A stretch of DNA of 47,374 nucleotides from Porphyromonadaceae bacterium CG2_30_38_12. Its GTDB lineage: Bacteria > Bacteroidota > Bacteroidia > Bacteroidales > Paludibacteraceae. The stretch's first letter is position 1; the number at the start of each line of letters is the position of its first letter. The stretch covers positions 1-47,374 of the forward strand of contig MNZK01000033.1 of the NCBI GenBank assembly GCA_001873635.1. The letters are read 5' to 3'. This document shows positions 29,591-39,465 of the stretch, piece after piece. The notes under the pieces were generated by a model. It had not been told where the DNA came from, ran no database searches, and saw only the letters and a program-made list of their open reading frames with translations. The position numbers were made by a program, and so were the translations under genes.

Positions 29591-31426
29591 ATGAGAATTA
29601 AAAGTGTAATACGTATTGTTTTATTATTCATTGTATTGGTAACGAACACAGCACCAGTATGGGCTCAAGAACCTGTTCGCCTCTCGGCTTCGGCACCATC
29701 AACAGTTGTTTTAGATCAACCTTTCCAGTTGGTTTATACCGTTAATGCAACGGGCAAAGAGCTCCATACAGGTGATTTTGGTACCTTCGAGACACTTGCA
29801 GGTCCTTTTGAATCACGCAGTTCAAGTTACCAAATTGTGAACGGAAAAACTTCTTCATCAGTTTCCGTATCATACACATACACACTACAAGCCACCAAAA
29901 CAGGTAGCTTTACAATTTCGTCGGCAAGCATAATTGTTGATGGAAAAAAATACAACTCGAACGGATTATCCATCAAAGTACTTCCTGCCGACGATAACGC
30001 ACAGCCCCGAAGCTCACGGAAAGAAACCTCAGCAGCTTCTGGTCAAAAGTTTGGCAACGACCAGGTATTTATTCGTGCACAATTTTCTAAATCAGATATT
30101 TACGAACAGGAACCAGTTCTGATTACGTATAAACTATATACCTTGCTGGATGTAGTTCAATGTGCTAACAAAAAAATGCCTGATTTTAGTGGCTTTATGA
30201 AAAACGACATTGAGCTTTCTCAAAACAAACAATTTTCGTACGAAAATTTTAATGGGCGCAATTATGGCACTGTTGTTTTGTATCAAGCACTGTTATATCC
30301 GCAGCAAGCTGGTAAACTAAAAATAGACAAAGCAATTTTTGAGGCAGTGATCCGCGTGCAGAGTAAACAACAAGTGCGCAGTATTTTCGACGACTTTTTT
30401 GATTCCTATTCCAATGTGCAAAAAACGATTACCGCTCCAGCTACCGAAGTAAACGTTATGGCTTTACCAAGCAACAAACCGGCTGGCTTTTCGGGCACTG
30501 TGGGTTCCTTGTCACTAACATCTACCTTGTCGGCTCAACAAGTAAAAGCAAACGATGCAGTAACCCTGAAAATAATTATACAAGGCAATGGAAATCTGAA
30601 ACTATTACCAACACCTGAAATTAAATTCCCTGACGATTTTGAAGTGTATGACCCCAAAGTAACTAACAATTTCAAAACAAGTACAAACGGCATTTCTGGC
30701 TCCAAAATCATTGAATATGTTTTCATTCCGCGACATGGAGGTGAATTTCAAATACCGGCTGCAACGGTTTCATATTTTGATATTAAATCCCGTAGCTACA
30801 AATCATTACAATCTCCCATTTACACAATCAATGTGTCGAAAGCAGATGGCGAAAGCACAACCATTGTAAGCAATAATGTTGTTAATAAGGAAGATGTAAA
30901 ACAATTGGGTAATGATATTCGCTATATCGCTACGAATAATTTTGAACCCCAAAAACCAGAAAAACCTATTTTTGGCAGTTACATTTCGTGGATAGCTTAT
31001 TTGTTTCCTATATTACTCAGTACAATTCTATTTTTTGCTTTTCGCAAACAAGCACAGGAAAATGCCAATATTGGTTTTGTAAAAAATAAAAAAGCAAATA
31101 AGGTGGCTTTGAAAAGACTTAAGTTAGCTGCAAAACTACTTGCCGAAGGTAAGAAAGAGCTTTTCTACGAAGAAATTATGAAAGCAGTGTGGAATTATTT
31201 AAGCGACAAGCTTACCATACCTGTTGCCAATCTTACGAAAGAAAATGTGACAACTGAATTAGCTAATCTGCAGGTTGCCAACACATTGATAGAACAATTC
31301 ACTAGCATATTAAATACTTGTGAGTTTGCGCGTTATGCGCCCAACACAGGGAAAGATGCCATGGGGAACTTATATGACGAATCGATTGCGGCTATTAGCC
31401 AACTCGAAAACACAATGAGGAAGTAA
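29591..31426 (+). CDS. batD: Oxygen tolerance protein BatD
   Basis: Signal peptide MRIKSVIRIVLLFIVLVTNTAPVWAQ, BatD-type beta domains, C-terminal TM and tail; start chosen at 29591. Confidence 0.88.
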   Translation: MRIKSVIRIVLLFIVLVTNTAPVWAQEPVRLSASAPSTVVLDQPFQLVYTVNATGKELHTGDFGTFETLAGPFESRSSSYQIVNGKTSSSVSVSYTYTLQATKTGSFTISSASIIVDGKKYNSNGLSIKVLPADDNAQPRSSRKETSAASGQKFGNDQVFIRAQFSKSDIYEQEPVLITYKLYTLLDVVQCANKKMPDFSGFMKNDIELSQNKQFSYENFNGRNYGTVVLYQALLYPQQAGKLKIDKAIFEAVIRVQSKQQVRSIFDDFFDSYSNVQKTITAPATEVNVMALPSNKPAGFSGTVGSLSLTSTLSAQQVKANDAVTLKIIIQGNGNLKLLPTPEIKFPDDFEVYDPKVTNNFKTSTNGISGSKIIEYVFIPRHGGEFQIPAATVSYFDIKSRSYKSLQSPIYTINVSKADGESTTIVSNNVVNKEDVKQLGNDIRYIATNNFEPQKPEKPIFGSYISWIAYLFPILLSTILFFAFRKQAQENANIGFVKNKKANKVALKRLKLAAKLLAEGKKELFYEEIMKAVWNYLSDKLTIPVANLTKENVTTELANLQVANTLIEQFTSILNTCEFARYAPNTGKDAMGNLYDESIAAISQLENTMRK

Positions 31427-31502
31427 AATTAGCAACGGAAATAAAAACATACAACATAAAGGTACAACAAACTCTACGATGCACGATAACACCAAACATA
31501 TT

Positions 31503-32288
31503 ATGCGTATCAACCTAACAAATTATGCATTGATAAGACTCCTAATAGGTTTCATTTTAGTAGTAAGTTCTATAAGCTTATCAGCACAAAATGAAGAAAT
31601 TAAAAGGGCAAATGCTGCTTACAAGAACAAGAATTATATCGAAGCAGCTCATCAATATGAGCTAATCTCAAAAAAATACGGCGTATCCCCTTACTTATTC
31701 TACAATACGGGCAATGCATACTATAAAGCAAACGAAATTGGCAAGTCCATTCTAAACTACGAACGAGCCCTGCGACTTGCGCCCAATTACGAAGATGCAA
31801 AAACCAATTTAGAATTTGCACAACTCAAAGTTGTAGATAATATTGTTCAGGTGCCTCCATTTTTTCTTAAGCGTTGGATTGAATTTATTATAAAATTAGT
31901 ATCTGTTGACGGCTGGTTCTACATAAGTATAGTGTCTTTGTTAGTAGCTTTAGCTTGCTTCTTGTTTTTTGTATTTGGCAATGTTGTTATTTGGCGTAAA
32001 TTAAGTTTCTACTCGGCATTTGTATTATTATCTTTTTCATTAGTTTTTGGCATTTCTGCCGCCGTTCGCAAAAGCCAATTCACAGATCATTCTTCGGCTA
32101 TTGTGATGGCAGGGGTAATGAATGTAAAAAGTTCTCCCGACAAAAGTGGTACGGACTTATTTCAACTTCATGAAGGTACTAAAGTTTTAATTAACAGTGT
32201 GCTTGACGAATGGGTAGAAATAAAAGTGGGTAATGGAAATGTTGGTTGGGTAGTTGCCGATCAGCTGGCAGTTATTAATGAGCTCTAA
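31503..32288 (+). CDS. batE: BatE-like TPR and SH3-domain membrane protein
   Basis: TPRs (YFYNTGNAYYKANEIGKSILNYERALRLAPNYEDA-type), two TMs, C-terminal VMNVKSSPDKSGTDLFQLHEGTKV...GWVVADQLAVI. Confidence 0.85.
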   Translation: MRINLTNYALIRLLIGFILVVSSISLSAQNEEIKRANAAYKNKNYIEAAHQYELISKKYGVSPYLFYNTGNAYYKANEIGKSILNYERALRLAPNYEDAKTNLEFAQLKVVDNIVQVPPFFLKRWIEFIIKLVSVDGWFYISIVSLLVALACFLFFVFGNVVIWRKLSFYSAFVLLSFSLVFGISAAVRKSQFTDHSSAIVMAGVMNVKSSPDKSGTDLFQLHEGTKVLINSVLDEWVEIKVGNGNVGWVVADQLAVINEL

Positions 32289-32316
32289 AAAAATCGATTC
32301 AATACGACATTAAAAC

Positions 32317-32967
32317 ATGGAAATCATTCACACAATTTCGGCTTTAGACAAACAATTATTCTTGTTTCTTAATAGTTTTCATAATGGATTTTTCGATTTG
32401 TTTATGTCAGCAGTGAGTGCAAAAATAGTATGGTTACCATTTTATATATCCTTACTTTACATAATCATTCGCAGCTTAGGAAAGCAATCTATTTGGGTAA
32501 TTTTAACACTTATTCTATGCGTTGTTATTGCCGATCAAGTTTCTTCGGGCATTATTAAAAATGCTGTTCAACGTTTGAGACCATCGCACAATCCTGATTT
32601 TGAAAACTTTATTCATTTGGTAAATGGGCACAAAAGTGGCTTGTATGGCTTTGTTTCTTCCCATGCTTCTAACGCTGTTGGGTTAGCCACTCTATCGGCA
32701 TTGCTCATTCGCAACAAAAGTTACAGCATTACGGTTGCAATATGGGCTGGTATAGTTATGTATTCACGCATTTATTTGGGCGTGCATTATCCATTGGATG
32801 TGATAGGAGGAGCCACTGTAGGTGCATTGGTAGCATTCGCTTTGTATGTTATACTTCAAAAATATATTTATAAAACAAAACAAATTACTATCTGGCAGCC
32901 TCAAATGCCTATATTAATGCTTATGCTAAGTGCCATAGCTTTTGTTTTGTATGGTTTTATGGCATAA
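32317..32967 (+). CDS. PAP2-family membrane phosphatase
   Basis: KNAVQRLRPSHNP, FVSSHASNAVG, YSRIYLGVHYPLDVIGG. Confidence 0.9.
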   Translation: MEIIHTISALDKQLFLFLNSFHNGFFDLFMSAVSAKIVWLPFYISLLYIIIRSLGKQSIWVILTLILCVVIADQVSSGIIKNAVQRLRPSHNPDFENFIHLVNGHKSGLYGFVSSHASNAVGLATLSALLIRNKSYSITVAIWAGIVMYSRIYLGVHYPLDVIGGATVGALVAFALYVILQKYIYKTKQITIWQPQMPILMLMLSAIAFVLYGFMA

Positions 32968-32993
32968 TGTATTATTGAAATAGCTGTAAATAG

Positions 32994-33098
32994 TTATTTT
33001 TTTTGAGCTTTTTTGAGTCGTTTCTCCTCTTTTTTTTCTTTCGGAGTTTTCAAAGCATCTTTTTTTACATTTTTCTTTGCATCTTCTGATTTTGCCAT
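32994..33098 (-). CDS. 34-aa Lys/Glu-rich small protein (not in the ORF track)
   Basis: MAKSEDAKKNVKKDALKTPKEKKEEKRLKKAQKK*; A-rich sequence upstream of ATG. Confidence 0.55.
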   Translation of the reverse strand: MAKSEDAKKNVKKDALKTPKEKKEEKRLKKAQKK

Positions 33099-33123
33099 AA
33101 TATTTATTTTTTTTTGAGTAGAA

Positions 33124-33151
33124 ATAGCCTCCTCTTTGTAGAGAAGGCTAT
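33124..33151 (-). terminator. Stem-loop between floA and the 34-aa ORF
   Basis: ATAGCCTCCTCT-TTGT-AGAGAAGGCTAT, 12-bp stem with one mismatch; only a weak T tract on minus strand. Confidence 0.45.
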
Positions 33152-33194
33152 CTGAATTAGCATATTAAAAATATCGTTTATAAACGTGTCAATA

Positions 33195-34178
33195 CTATTT
33201 TTCTTTTTTAGGAGAACCGCTTGTTGGCTTTGCAATACTATCGCGCATGGACGTATCTGCCTCAATATTCTTCATTTTGTAATAATCCATTATACCAAGA
33301 TTACCCGAGCGGAATGCTTCAGCCATAGCTTTCGGAACTTCGGCTTCGGCTTCGATTACTTTGGCGCGCATTTCCTGCGATTTTGCTTTCATTTCCTGTT
33401 CGAGCGATACTGCCATGGCTCTTCGCTCTTCGGCTTTAGCTTGCGCAATGTTCTTATCTGCTTCAGCTTGATCCATTTGTAGTTGAGCACCAATATTTTT
33501 ACCAATATCAATGTCGGCAATATCGATGGAAAGAATCTCGAAAGCAGTACCAGCATCCAAGCCTTTTTTAAGTACTAATTTAGAGATAGAGTCTGGATTT
33601 TCCAATACACTTTTGTGGGATACGGATGACCCAATTGACGATACAATTCCCTCACCTACACGGGCTAAGATAGTTTCTTCGCCCGCGCCACCAACCAATT
33701 GCTTGATATTAGCGCGCACAGTAACACGTGCTTTGGCTATGAGCTGAATACCATCTTTAGCAACAGCAGCCACTGGAGGTGTGTCAATTACTTTGGGGTT
33801 TACTGACATTTGCACAGCCTGAAACACATCGCGCCCCGCTAAGTCAATAGCTGTTGCCATTTTAAATGTCAAATCGATATTTGCTTTTGAGGCTGAAACC
33901 AAAGCGTGAACTACCCGTTCAATGTGACCACCAGCCAAGTAGTGAGCTTCCAAGCCGTCGCGTTGAACTTCCTGAATATCAGCTTTGTGCGCTTCAATCA
34001 TACAAGCAACAATGGTGTGAGGTGGCACTTTACGAATTCGCATCAAAAAAAGTTGAATGAGCGATATATTCACACCCGATACTTTAGCTGAAATCCAAAG
34101 TAAAAACGGAACATAATAGAAAAAAAGCAGTATAAGTATGCCCAGCACTGCCAAACCAATAAGTTCAATTCCAATCAT
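33195..34178 (-). CDS. floA: Flotillin-like protein FloA
   Basis: [80 protein letters not shown]. Confidence 0.94.
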   Translation of the reverse strand: MIGIELIGLAVLGILILLFFYYVPFLLWISAKVSGVNISLIQLFLMRIRKVPPHTIVACMIEAHKADIQEVQRDGLEAHYLAGGHIERVVHALVSASKANIDLTFKMATAIDLAGRDVFQAVQMSVNPKVIDTPPVAAVAKDGIQLIAKARVTVRANIKQLVGGAGEETILARVGEGIVSSIGSSVSHKSVLENPDSISKLVLKKGLDAGTAFEILSIDIADIDIGKNIGAQLQMDQAEADKNIAQAKAEERRAMAVSLEQEMKAKSQEMRAKVIEAEAEVPKAMAEAFRSGNLGIMDYYKMKNIEADTSMRDSIAKPTSGSPKKEK

Positions 34179-34218
34179 AATTCTTTGATTTTTTTGATGT
34201 TAAAAACTTGTGAAATAA

Positions 34219-34683
34219 TTATTCCTGTTCTACTAACACATTCGTTTTCATTATTTCAATGATTCTGACGGTTGTGTTTTCGTCTATGAAATTTCCGTTT
34301 GATTTTGCTTCAATCGTATGACCATTAATTCGCACTTTTCCCATAGGTGCTAAGCGCGAAGCAGTAATTGCTTTGTCACCAATTTGTATGTTAACGCCTT
34401 CAAGTGGATCATTTTTACCTTTAATTTCCGAGTTAAGAGCCATTTTATCTAAGGAGTGCGATTTTATAAAAACCCATATAACTATTGCTAATAAAACTAA
34501 TCCACCCAACAAAGTAATATTCCCAGCCATACTGCTTATATGGGTATAAGCATAATAAACAGAACTACCAAGAAATATCGTACCTGCAATACCAGCCAAA
34601 GAAATGCCCGGTATTAAAAAAAGCTCTAAAAGAAAAAAAACAATGCCCACAATGAGAAGTAGTATAACAATTGTTATTTCCAT
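34219..34683 (-). CDS. NfeD-like membrane protein
   Basis: Three hydrophobic segments and C-terminal OB-like KAITASRLAPMGKVRINGHTIEAKSNGNFIDENTTVRIIEI; upstream of floA. Confidence 0.88.
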   Translation of the reverse strand: MEITIVILLLIVGIVFFLLELFLIPGISLAGIAGTIFLGSSVYYAYTHISSMAGNITLLGGLVLLAIVIWVFIKSHSLDKMALNSEIKGKNDPLEGVNIQIGDKAITASRLAPMGKVRINGHTIEAKSNGNFIDENTTVRIIEIMKTNVLVEQE

Positions 34684-34728
34684 TTTGATTTTTTTTTTGT
34701 AAAAATACTACATTTTTTCGACTTTGCA

Positions 34729-36129
34729 CTATGGTTTTGGTAAAAATAATATTTCGTTGTTTATAGTATTAATTTTTAAATACTCGTAGCGCTTTTTGAG
34801 CTCGAAATACTTTTGCTCCATGGAGATGATTTCCTGTTTTTGGACTTCGTTGTATTCTTTAGGGTTGTATTTTTGACGGTTTTTTTGTAGCAAATCTTCG
34901 CAAGTTTTAATGGCAAACTCTAACTGCGTCAAGGCATCAAACATTTGTTTTGACTTAGGGTTTTTAAATTCACTTGCGTCACTATATTGAATACTATCAT
35001 TTATGATAATGCTTTGTAAGCTTTTATTTTGAATTTCTGAGTTCGTATTGTTTTCAACGCCAAGAGATAAATTTTGATTTTTTTGTTCTTTAACAAACTT
35101 ATACTTATTGAGTTGCGCAAAAAGAACGATCTCACTACTGTCCTGATTTTTAATTAATTTTTTTTCAATATTGTTTTTAAACTTATATATCATCACTTTA
35201 TTGTCAGGCTGATTGCGATCGGTTGCAAACCAGCCTAAATGGCGTTGTTCGTCCACAACCATCATGTAATCATTCGCCAGCGAATTAAATGGGAAACCTA
35301 TGTTTTCTGGCTTATAAAAATCCTGATTACTAGCAGCATATCTTGTCATAAAAATATCGTAGCCTCCTAAAGAATTTTCACCATCCGAAGCAAAATAGAG
35401 TGTAATGCCGTCTAACATTAAAAAGGGATAATTTTCGTTTGCTTTTGTGTTAATTGTTTTGGAAATTTCAGAAGTTTGTGTCCACTCGTCTAACAATTTA
35501 TAGGAGCTGAAAATATTCAGGGAACCGTTTATCGTGTCCGAATAAAACTTGCGATCCATGCGCTGAGTTGTAAATGTAATCAAATCAGTGTTTTTTTGAA
35601 TGCTTGACTTTAAGTTTGTCTGCCGAAGTGTCCCAAGTCCTTTATTAAAATCGTACCAGCGAAGGAAATCCTTTTTATTTGCTAAAATACTATCCACTAT
35701 GGTAATATCTTCTACTCTGCGAATAAGCTTTGCTCCTAATTCCGATGTTTTAATAAGCGTTTCAAGTGCAGCGATGTTTATGTCATCAGGTTCGAGGGTT
35801 GTTAAATAATTTTGATAAGCAGCTACTGATAATTCGAATTGATAGCTGTAAAAATATAATTCGCCCAAATACAAATCTTTCAGCGGAAAACGTTTACCAG
35901 CTAATTCAAAATGTTTTATGGCTAAGTCATATTTCTTTAACTCGTAGTTGCAGCGGGCGAAACGATAATTGTTCAATGCGTCATTTGGCTTTCGTTTGAG
36001 CAAAGATTCATAAGCGACTTTGGCTTTTGCATATTGTTTGTTGTTAAATAATGTCTCCGCTTCGGATGCAGATTGAGACACTGTAATCAAACTGAAAAAT
36101 AGAAATATTATATTTAGAAAAAATTTCAT
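34729..36129 (-). CDS. Secreted TPR and PD40/WD40-like propeller protein
   Basis: Signal peptide, TPRs (ETLFNNKQYAKAKVAYESLLKRKPNDALNNYRFARCNYELKKYDLAIKHFE), NENYPFLMLDGITLYFASDGENSLGGYDIFMTR. Confidence 0.75.
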   Translation of the reverse strand: MKFFLNIIFLFFSLITVSQSASEAETLFNNKQYAKAKVAYESLLKRKPNDALNNYRFARCNYELKKYDLAIKHFELAGKRFPLKDLYLGELYFYSYQFELSVAAYQNYLTTLEPDDINIAALETLIKTSELGAKLIRRVEDITIVDSILANKKDFLRWYDFNKGLGTLRQTNLKSSIQKNTDLITFTTQRMDRKFYSDTINGSLNIFSSYKLLDEWTQTSEISKTINTKANENYPFLMLDGITLYFASDGENSLGGYDIFMTRYAASNQDFYKPENIGFPFNSLANDYMMVVDEQRHLGWFATDRNQPDNKVMIYKFKNNIEKKLIKNQDSSEIVLFAQLNKYKFVKEQKNQNLSLGVENNTNSEIQNKSLQSIIINDSIQYSDASEFKNPKSKQMFDALTQLEFAIKTCEDLLQKNRQKYNPKEYNEVQKQEIISMEQKYFELKKRYEYLKINTINNEILFLPKP

Positions 36130-36191
36130 ATAAAATGAATGATATAATTTTGTTTTTTTAAATCAAGTGATTAGGAAAACGCTTGTCCCTT

Positions 36192-36947
36192 TTATGGCCT
36201 AACAATTAATCGTTTAACTATGTTTTTTAAATTTTGAAATACAAATTCCAGCGCCCATTCCCTTAAGCTATTTGTCCAACGTTGCGGATGGGTAGTGATC
36301 ATAATTTTTGCAGGCAAAGTGCCCGTTTTAGCTGCTTCAATGAGTTCAACTGTTGAATGAAACGACTGCTGAAACGATGAATTAACTTTGTCGCGGACAC
36401 TATAGCGCTCGCCATCCCAGCAACGACCGGTATCGGTCAGGTAAAAAACTTCATCGAAATTCACATCAAAATAGGGTTCGCCAATGATTCCGTAATCTTG
36501 GTAATTGTATGTTTTCCAAATATTTCGGTTATCATATTTCGATGTTGGACTGCCATGCATGCAAATTGTTTTTACGGGATAAAACTGACGAAAATACTTG
36601 AGCTGATTTTCAAAATGAACAATTGCTTTATCCGCATGACCTCCGAAAATGGATAAATCTTCGTAATGATAGCCTATTTCGTGTCCCAAAGCAACAATAG
36701 CCCTTATTTTATCAGGCTGATTGCTTTCGGGAATTACACGAAAAAAATAACTCGCTTTAATGCCCAACTCCATTTCTACACGTGCCGTTGCTACCGAATG
36801 TCCGGCACGCAAATCCACATCATGGCGCAAAATTACATATTTTCCGGTAGCTTTTCCGTTGCAATACTCCTCGAAAGTAAAAAACAAGTAGCCGTTTTTT
36901 TTCAACGAGACGAGAAGCTTTTGATATATTTCTAGTGTAAAATCCAT
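36192..36947 (-). CDS. Polysaccharide deacetylase-like protein
   Basis: YVILRHDVDLRAGHS, GHEIGYHYEDLS, ICMHGSPTSKYDNR, ITTHPQRW: NodB-like metal and active-site histidines. Confidence 0.75.
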   Translation of the reverse strand: MDFTLEIYQKLLVSLKKNGYLFFTFEEYCNGKATGKYVILRHDVDLRAGHSVATARVEMELGIKASYFFRVIPESNQPDKIRAIVALGHEIGYHYEDLSIFGGHADKAIVHFENQLKYFRQFYPVKTICMHGSPTSKYDNRNIWKTYNYQDYGIIGEPYFDVNFDEVFYLTDTGRCWDGERYSVRDKVNSSFQQSFHSTVELIEAAKTGTLPAKIMITTHPQRWTNSLREWALEFVFQNLKNIVKRLIVRP

Positions 36948-36974
36948 TCAATAAACTTTATAAATCTTATAACT

Positions 36975-38090
36975 TTACAAACTTTCTAACACTTTCACAA
37001 TTCGCACTGCTGTATCACCATCCCAATATCTTGGCGTGGTACCAGTTTTGCCATTGCCATCGAGAATCCGTTGCACTTCGGCTGCAATTTCATCGAGTTT
37101 AATAAGTGTATTGCTTCCTTCCCAAACCGTTACAGGGCGTTCGGTATTCGGGCGCACCGTGAGACATGGAATGTTCAGATAAGTCGTTTCTTCCTGAATA
37201 CCGCCCGAATCGGTAAGGGCAAACATAGAGCGACTAACCAAATGTATAAACTGCATATAACCCAATGGTTCAATAAAATAAAGTTGGTGGTAGCTATCAA
37301 TTAATTCCTGCAAACCAAAGAGTTGAATATTTTTGTAGGTGCGTGGATGTACAGGAAATACCAATGGCACTTTTTCCGAAATTTCGCCCCACAGATGAAC
37401 CAATTTAGTCAGGCTTTCCTTGTCGTCCACATTTCCCGGACGGTGAAAAGTCATAACCCCGTATTGTTGAGGCATAAAATCCGTTCCAAATTCTATCGTT
37501 TTTTCTTTATTTAAAAGTTTGAATTTCATTTCGGTACTTTCTGCTTTTGCTAAGTTTGCCACCAAAGAATCAATCATCAAATTTCCCAGCATGAAGATTT
37601 TTTCAGTAGAGATATTTTCTTTCAATAGGTTTTCGTCTGCATCCACACTAGTTGTAATAAAAACATCGCTTATGGCATCAGTTACCAAACGGTTAATTTC
37701 TTCGGGCATAGTGCGGTCGTTGCTGCGCAAGCCAGCTTCGTAGTGAATGGTCTTAATGCCCATTTTCGAAGCAACTAATGTACAAGCGGCCGTACTGTTT
37801 ACGTCGCCCACCACCAACACAGCATCTGGCTTTGCGTCGATACACACTTTTTCAAATCCTTCCATGATTCGAGCCGTTTGCACCGCATGACTGGCTGAAC
37901 CAACTTCCAAATTAATATCTGGTGTAGGAATATTTAATTCCTCAAAAAACTGTCCCGACATTTTCACATCGTAATGTTGCCCAGTGTGTACCAACACGGC
38001 TTGTATGGTTTTATGCCCTTTTAATGCATGCATTAAAGGCGCTATTTTCATAAAATTTGGCCGTGCTCCGGCAACTATTATTAGTTTCAT
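36975..38090 (-). CDS. wecB: UDP-N-acetylglucosamine 2-epimerase (non-hydrolysing)
   Basis: GARPNFMKIAPLMHAL, HTGQHYD, VVGDVNSTAAC, HYEAGLRSNDRTMPEEINR, LTDSGGIQEE. Confidence 0.94.
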   Translation of the reverse strand: MKLIIVAGARPNFMKIAPLMHALKGHKTIQAVLVHTGQHYDVKMSGQFFEELNIPTPDINLEVGSASHAVQTARIMEGFEKVCIDAKPDAVLVVGDVNSTAACTLVASKMGIKTIHYEAGLRSNDRTMPEEINRLVTDAISDVFITTSVDADENLLKENISTEKIFMLGNLMIDSLVANLAKAESTEMKFKLLNKEKTIEFGTDFMPQQYGVMTFHRPGNVDDKESLTKLVHLWGEISEKVPLVFPVHPRTYKNIQLFGLQELIDSYHQLYFIEPLGYMQFIHLVSRSMFALTDSGGIQEETTYLNIPCLTVRPNTERPVTVWEGSNTLIKLDEIAAEVQRILDGNGKTGTTPRYWDGDTAVRIVKVLESL

Positions 38091-38106
38091 ACATATTGTT
38101 GTTAGA

Positions 38107-38124
38107 GACGCAATGAATTGCGTC
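38107..38124. repeat. Palindrome GACGCAAT-GA-ATTGCGTC
   Basis: Perfect 8-bp arms in the gap between the DUF4143 ATPase gene and wecB. Confidence 0.6.
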
Positions 38125-38141
38125 AGTACTTTATAATTTTT

Positions 38142-39431
38142 TTAATCTCTAAGGCAACCAATAGGCACTACCAGTACGCCATCCTGTCGGCGATAGGCAT
38201 ATTGACCTCCGGTAATTACCATTAAAAAGGCAACTTCGCCCATTTGGTTTTCGTCGATACGTGCTTTTAGTTTCAATAAATTTTGTGCCGCTTCTTCAAT
38301 TTGTTTGTTACCTAATTTTACTTCAATAGCAGCCCAGCGACCATTTCGTAATCGAACGATTAAGTCCGCTTCAAGTCCGCTTTTATCGCGATAATGAAAC
38401 ACATCGCCATCGTTTGCTTGCGCATATATCCGTATATCGCGCGTACATAAGGATTCGAATAAAAAACCAAAGTATTCAAAATCAGATAGAATACCTTCGG
38501 GAGTCGTTCGCATTACGGCTGTAGCGATCGACGGATCCACAAAATGGCGTTTCGCCGAAGTGCGTATGGCAGTTTTGGAACGCAAAGAAGGATACCAAGC
38601 AGGTAAATCTTCGACCACATAAATTCGGCGCAATGCATTGATATAGGTGCTTATTGATTTTTCGGAGATAGTAGCATCGTTGGCTTCCATATCCGATTTG
38701 ATGGTTTGAAATGTAGCCATTGTGCTTATGTTTCGTGCAAGCGAACGCATTAGTAGTCGCACTCTGTCCGGATTTTTTTCTACTTCATCAACCCTCGAAA
38801 CATCGTAATTTATGACCGCTTCCACATAATCACGAGCCATTCGTAATGCTGATGTGGTTTTTTTACGGATACTTGCGGGCCAACCACCTCGACAGATTAC
38901 ATAAGCAATTTGCTCAATGCTGAGATCTGAAACTGATTCAATATCCGTTTTCCCATCAAATAAACTACGCAATGAAACAGTTCCATTCGACTCCAATGAC
39001 TCAAAGAGGCTCATTGGACGCATGATGATGCGCGAAATACGTCCGGTGCCAGTGTGTGCAGTTGTGTTATCGTTTGGTACTGCCGATCCTGTGAGAATAA
39101 ATTGTCCGGTAGCTTGCCGTCGATCCACCTCAAACCTTACGGCATCCCAAAGTACGGGTGCTACTTGCCATTCGTCAATTAGTCGAGGTGTTTCACCTTT
39201 CAGAAGCAACGATGGTTTGGTATCGGCCAATGCTTTGTTGGCTGTGGCACTATCAGGTTCCTGCATATATAAAATACTATTTGCAATACTGCTTGCCGAA
39301 CTCGTTTTTCCACACCATTTCGCCCCCTCTATAAGTATAGCACCGGTTGATTGCAGTGCCTCTGCGAGTTCCTTATCACATAGCCTTGATAGATAATTGT
39401 TTGCGTCCATCTCCTGTTGTTGATTATTCAC
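38142..39431 (-). CDS. AAA-family ATPase with DUF4143 / PD-(D/E)XK-like C-terminus
   Basis: Walker A EGAKWCGKTSSA, PRLIDEWQVAP, FILTGSAVP, C-terminal SGLEADLIVRLRNGRWAAIEVKLG. Start may be 39431 or M8 at 39410. Confidence 0.9.
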   Translation of the reverse strand: MNNQQQEMDANNYLSRLCDKELAEALQSTGAILIEGAKWCGKTSSASSIANSILYMQEPDSATANKALADTKPSLLLKGETPRLIDEWQVAPVLWDAVRFEVDRRQATGQFILTGSAVPNDNTTAHTGTGRISRIIMRPMSLFESLESNGTVSLRSLFDGKTDIESVSDLSIEQIAYVICRGGWPASIRKKTTSALRMARDYVEAVINYDVSRVDEVEKNPDRVRLLMRSLARNISTMATFQTIKSDMEANDATISEKSISTYINALRRIYVVEDLPAWYPSLRSKTAIRTSAKRHFVDPSIATAVMRTTPEGILSDFEYFGFLFESLCTRDIRIYAQANDGDVFHYRDKSGLEADLIVRLRNGRWAAIEVKLGNKQIEEAAQNLLKLKARIDENQMGEVAFLMVITGGQYAYRRQDGVLVVPIGCLRD

Positions 39432-39433
39432 TG

Positions 39434-39464
39434 CAAATATACACTTTTTTAATTATATAGCAAA
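39434..39464 (-). promoter_or_regulatory. Consensus Bacteroidota promoter for DUF4143 ATPase
   Basis: Minus strand TTTG-N19-TATATTTG, exact match to TTTG/TAnnTTTG layout. Confidence 0.75.
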
Positions 39465-39465
39465 C

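Noticed and set aside
38917-39396. 159-aa plus-strand ORF opposite the DUF4143 ATPase
   Set aside because: Antisense shadow; covers the reverse of the Walker A region, no domain features.
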